Below, piece after piece: positions 30,979 through 33,896 of a stretch of 33,896 nt of DNA. The position numbers were made by a program, and so were the translations under genes. This DNA is from JAEDES01 sp964616405. Its GTDB lineage: Bacteria; Bacillota_I; Bacilli_A; RF39; UBA660. The stretch spans positions 1 through 33,896 of the forward strand of contig CAZTRE010000011.1 in NCBI GenBank assembly GCA_964616405.1, given 5' to 3'. Each line of letters opens with the position of its first letter. The stretch's first letter is position 1. The notes under the pieces are model-generated. The model worked only from the letters and a program-made list of their open reading frames with translations. It was not told the origin of the DNA and searched no databases.

Positions 30979-31869
30979 ATGAATAATATAGATAATGCAA
31001 TTAATGATTACATAAATTATTGTATATTTGAAAAAGGCCTATCTGATCGTAGCATCGCTTCTTATAAAAATGATTTAGAAGTATACAAAACTTACCTTAC
31101 AGATAACTATATTACAACAATTGGCGGCATTACAGCTGATCACATCAAAGACTTTTTAAAAGACCGTAGCCAAACTGAAACAACAACTATTGCCCATAAT
31201 TTAACAGTAATTAAAAATTTCCATTCATATTTATTTCGGCAAAAGTTAGTTAAAAAAGATATTTCAGAATTTATCGAACGACCTAAATTACGCAAAGCGC
31301 TACCTAAAACATTAAGTATCGAAGATGTTAATAAACTCTTAGATATCAAACTAGTTACACCATTTGACTATCGCAACAAAGCTATGTTAGAATTAATGTA
31401 TGGAACCGGTTTAAGAGTTAGTGAAATAATTAATTTAACGGTCACTGATATTGATTTAACTAATTGTTTAATTAGAATAATGGGAAAAGGAAATAAAGAA
31501 AGAGAAGTCCCATTAGGAGAGTATTCTATCTATTATTTAAATCAATATTTATCAAAACGTAAAGAACTATTAAAAAACGTTCCATGTGATAAATTATTTA
31601 TCAATAATCATGGTAAAGGTATGACGAGACAAGGTTTTTTCAAAAATCTTAAAAATATCTTAAAAGAGAAGGGGCTTAATCCCGAAATATCTCCGCATAC
31701 CCTAAGGCACTCTTTTGCTACTCACCTAATTAATAGGGGAGCAGACTTAAGAAGTATCCAAGAAATGTTGGGTCATGCTGATATCTCAACAACTAAAATA
31801 TATACACGTGTTAGTGACAGTAAAGTTAAAGCAGACTATGATAAATATCATCCACGTAGTCATAAATAA
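30979..31869 (+). CDS. xerD: tyrosine recombinase XerD
   Basis: 296 residues from ATG 30979. GGTGA (30969-30973) precedes it, and the upstream in-frame ATG and GTG are at the transcription start or within the ribosome binding site. The N-terminal SAM-like core-binding domain (about 1-85) is followed by the catalytic domain. Active-site residues: Arg146 in GTGLRVSEI, a Lys in GKGNKEREVPL, H240-x-x-R243 in HTLRHSFATHL, His266 in LGHADISTT and Tyr275 in KIYTRV. With a partner recombinase it resolves chromosome dimers at dif. The call as XerD and not XerC or another integrase rests mainly on the xerD-deoB gene order conserved in Bacilli. It is followed at 13 bases by deoB in the same operon. Confidence 0.92.
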   Translation: MNNIDNAINDYINYCIFEKGLSDRSIASYKNDLEVYKTYLTDNYITTIGGITADHIKDFLKDRSQTETTTIAHNLTVIKNFHSYLFRQKLVKKDISEFIERPKLRKALPKTLSIEDVNKLLDIKLVTPFDYRNKAMLELMYGTGLRVSEIINLTVTDIDLTNCLIRIMGKGNKEREVPLGEYSIYYLNQYLSKRKELLKNVPCDKLFINNHGKGMTRQGFFKNLKNILKEKGLNPEISPHTLRHSFATHLINRGADLRSIQEMLGHADISTTKIYTRVSDSKVKADYDKYHPRSHK

Positions 31870-31882
31870 AGGAGAGGTCTAA

Positions 31883-33049
31883 ATGAAATTTAAACGAATA
31901 TTTTTAATGGTATTAGACTCGTTAGGTGTTGGCGAAACAACAGATGCCATTAATTTTCAAGATAATGGTTCAAACACTTTAGGACATATTAATGAACAAT
32001 GTGATTTATTTATTCCAAATTTAAAAAAGATAGGTTTTCTAGATACATTAAATATGAACGATAACGACAATGTCGAAGCTTATTACACTATAGCAAAACC
32101 AATAAATGCCGGAAAAGATTCCTTAAATGGGCACTATGAAATGATGGGAATTCAAAACGATATACCATTCAAAACATTTAATAATGGTTTTCCATATGAT
32201 ATTTTAACTGGAATAGAACAAGTAACAGGTCGTCGTGTTATTGGAAATAAATGCTGTAATGATGATTCAATTATTCAAGAACTTGGAGAACGTCAAGCTA
32301 GTTATGGATCCTTAATAATTTATACCTCAGCAGATTCTGATTTACAAGTTGCTGCTCATGAGGATTCCATCCCAGTCGCAACACTTCATCAATATTGTGA
32401 AAAGATTAGAGCCCTAACTTTGAAAGAGGATTGGAGAGTAGGTAGGGTAATAGCTAGACCATTTTCAGGTACTCCAGGGAAATATAGATTTATTCATAAT
32501 AGTCGAAAGGATTATGCTATTAAACCGCCTAAAAAGAGTGTTTTAGATAGTTTATTAGAAAATAGTTATAACGTCATCGGTATAGGAAAGATAAACGATA
32601 TTTTTGATGGGCAAGGTATAAATAAAATTATAAAAGCTTCAAACAATTCTGAAGCAATCAATAAATTAACTGATATAATGGATAAAAAATTTACCGGACT
32701 ATGTATGGTTAATTTAGCCGATTTTGATAGCTTATATGGTCATACAAGAGATGTCGAAGGATATGCTCATGCCATTGAAGAATTAGACGTAGATATCCCA
32801 ATTATTCTAAACAAACTAGAATTAGACGATTTATTAATCATAACAGCGGATCATGGTAACGATCCAACATTCAAAGGAAACGATCATACTAGAGAGAATG
32901 TACCAGTATTAATATATAGCCGTAACTTTAAGAAGAATAAACGTCTAAAAACATTTGAAACGTTTGCCGATATTGGAGCTACTATAGCGGATAATTTTGC
33001 CGTTGAACTTCCTCCTATTGGCACTTCTATTTTAGAGGAATTAGAGTAG
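31883..33049 (+). CDS. deoB: phosphopentomutase
   Basis: 388 residues, normal length. Interconverts ribose-1- and ribose-5-phosphate and the deoxy forms in nucleoside breakdown. An alkaline-phosphatase-fold metalloenzyme: first metal site in MVLDSLGVGE (D12), the phosphorylated Thr in GSNTLGHI, substrate block DSLNGHYEMMG, a NLADFDSLYGHTRD block, and second metal ligands in TADHGNDPTFKGNDHTREN. AAAGGAGAGG precedes the start. It lies in the xerD operon, the same order as Bacillus xerD-drm. In Bacillus a purine phosphorylase follows; here the operon ends. Confidence 0.97.
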   Translation: MKFKRIFLMVLDSLGVGETTDAINFQDNGSNTLGHINEQCDLFIPNLKKIGFLDTLNMNDNDNVEAYYTIAKPINAGKDSLNGHYEMMGIQNDIPFKTFNNGFPYDILTGIEQVTGRRVIGNKCCNDDSIIQELGERQASYGSLIIYTSADSDLQVAAHEDSIPVATLHQYCEKIRALTLKEDWRVGRVIARPFSGTPGKYRFIHNSRKDYAIKPPKKSVLDSLLENSYNVIGIGKINDIFDGQGINKIIKASNNSEAINKLTDIMDKKFTGLCMVNLADFDSLYGHTRDVEGYAHAIEELDVDIPIILNKLELDDLLIITADHGNDPTFKGNDHTRENVPVLIYSRNFKKNKRLKTFETFADIGATIADNFAVELPPIGTSILEELE

Positions 33050-33091
33050 GAGAGGGGAAGTACTTAATAATCCATAAATATATCAAAATAA

Positions 33092-33123
33092 AAAAGTAGG
33101 AGAGATATAATTCCCCTACTTTT
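33092..33123. terminator. terminator of deoB, shared with the DUF1540 gene
   Basis: AAAAGTAGG (33092-33100) pairs with CCTACTTTT (33115-33123), 14-base loop. An upstream copy of AGTAGGAGAG (33045-33054, across the deoB stop) followed by GGGAA could pair with the same 3' arm (TTCCCCT at 33111-33117), giving an alternative hairpin. Confidence 0.75.
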
Positions 33124-33349
33124 AATTATTTTCTGTTTCTGCAGTAATTTCATATTCTGTATCAGTAATATTAGAGCCGGTTTCTTTAAAACTTTGGCAT
33201 ATAGTTTCACCTGTATCATGACAATTATCATTATCACAACTACAGCTAATACATACTTCGTCTAAGCAACAAGTACCCTCTTCACAATTGTTATGATCAC
33301 AACTAGATACATCACATTTAATATTAGAGTTACTCTTCTTTTTACCCAT
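33122..33349 (-). CDS. DUF1540 cysteine-rich protein
   Basis: 75 residues. After a basic start (MGKKKSNSN) comes a DUF1540 unit: IKCDVSSCDHNNCEEGTCCL, EVCISC and CSCDNDNCHDTGETICQSF, with ten Cys and two His likely to bind metal, then an acidic Thr/Glu tail. DUF1540 proteins are common in spore-forming Bacillota and have no settled function. AGGAGGG precedes the ATG (33347-33349) on the minus strand. No consensus promoter is clear in the AT-rich sequence beyond it. The stop codon touches the terminator shared with deoB. Confidence 0.9.
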   Translation of the reverse strand: MGKKKSNSNIKCDVSSCDHNNCEEGTCCLDEVCISCSCDNDNCHDTGETICQSFKETGSNITDTEYEITAETENN

Positions 33350-33896
33350 ATTTATCCCTCCTTTTCTTAGTATTAATCAATATCTAAAAAATATGTATTT
33401 TCGATATTTAAATTTTAATTATAAACCATTAAACAATTAATTTTAAAATTATTTAAAATGCATTCTAATAAATTTAGGCGGACAATCATTCATCTAATAA
33501 TAATTAAATTGCTTAGAATTAATATTAAATAAAACAAGACAGAGAAGTATATATCATATTAAAGATAAATATCTTAAAATAAACATTTATATAATAATAT
33601 GGATAAATATATATATAGCTAATATATAAATAAAAATATGTAATTTAAACATAATAAAATAATTAAGTAATTTACAAAATAAAATAAATTTATCTATAAA
33701 TAACTTTATAATTAATAAATTTAATATTATAATGGATTTATATAAAAAGAGTATACATAGTAAAATATTTAAGTAATAATTAAAGTCAATCTAATGAAAA
33801 CAATAATATATTGAGAAAACATAAATGCATATATAGAAGTTAACATAATATCAATTATAGGAAGTTAATAAAATAATTAATTATTAATAAACAAAA
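33350..33896. other. extremely AT-rich region without recognisable genes
   Basis: About 550 bases consisting almost wholly of A and T, with no reading frame of useful length on either strand, no tRNA and no clear terminator. The first 80 bases must hold the promoter of the DUF1540 gene. Short palindromes such as AAGATAAATATCTT occur but are expected by chance at this composition. I see no repeated units of fixed spacing. Confidence 0.6.

Noticed and set aside
30979..31869. Phage or island integrase
   Set aside because: The xerD-deoB operon order, the normal length and the absence of phage genes point to the chromosomal dimer-resolution recombinase.
1..33896. CRISPR arrays, insertion sequences or transposases
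   Set aside because: No regularly spaced repeats, no transposase-like protein and no flanking inverted repeats were seen. The only recombinase is the XerD homologue in its usual gene order with deoB.
33350..33896. Replication origin
   Set aside because: AT-richness alone is not enough; I see no cluster of DnaA boxes (TTATNCACA) and no dnaA or dnaN nearby.

Overview
The window reads as a chromosomal segment of an AT-rich, low-GC Gram-positive bacterium (Bacillota, Bacilli-like) that can form endospores. The evidence is a spoIIGA-sigE pair, a spoIVB homologue, a class B sortase, an alanine T-box leader, strong AGGAGG/AGGTGAT-type ribosome binding sites and many TGnTATAAT (extended -10) promoters. 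Tryptophan is written TGG in the recognised genes, and TGA ends at least two of them, so the standard bacterial code applies even though the composition resembles Mollicutes. An uncultivated sporulating Bacilli lineage is plausible, but that is inference.

Layout. 1-34: 3' end of a tRNA with an unusual T-loop. 62-466: a NUDIX hydrolase. 467-1484: a gene-poor, decayed-looking stretch holding a broken small reading frame and isolated hairpins. 1485-9784: accessory-type genes: a UPF0371/DUF1846 protein, a glycolipid glycosyltransferase, a zinc-ribbon/WG-repeat membrane protein, a ClpX-like AAA+ gene split by a -1 frameshift in an A run, an unknown small protein, tRNA-Met, a membrane-anchored XRE regulator and a small GNAT protein. 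9830-17945: tRNA-Gln(CTG), gltX, a lemA-TPM pair, mutS, nusB, xseA and xseB. 18068-24624: spoIVB, a sortase, a YetF/DUF421 protein, a small membrane protein, spoIIGA-sigE, a YigZ/IMPACT protein and an AI-2E-type permease. 24650-29628: an alanine T-box followed by two P-loop kinases, alaS and holA. 29649-33349: rarA (minus), xerD-deoB, and a cysteine-rich DUF1540 protein (minus). 33350-33896: an extremely AT-rich stretch with no recognisable gene.

How the parts fit. GltX beside tRNA-Gln suits the indirect route to Gln-tRNA. Alanyl-tRNA supply appears to be sensed by the T-box, which would control alaS together with two nucleotide- or cofactor-type kinases and the DNA polymerase clamp-loader subunit delta. 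MutS, XseAB, RarA, HolA and XerD form a DNA repair/replication/segregation set. SpoIIGA, SigE and SpoIVB belong to mother-cell and intercompartmental sporulation control. Most transcription units are closed by perfect hairpin terminators, several bidirectional and overlapping stop codons.

The most unusual item is the ClpX-like gene at 6187-7898. It keeps Walker A and B, a YVG pore motif, an LGF ClpP-docking-like motif and a GARG sensor 2, but it carries a novel N-terminal domain instead of the zinc finger. Its ATPase half can be reached only by a -1 shift at an A_AAA_AAT heptamer, and the window holds a second, smaller -1 break in an A run.
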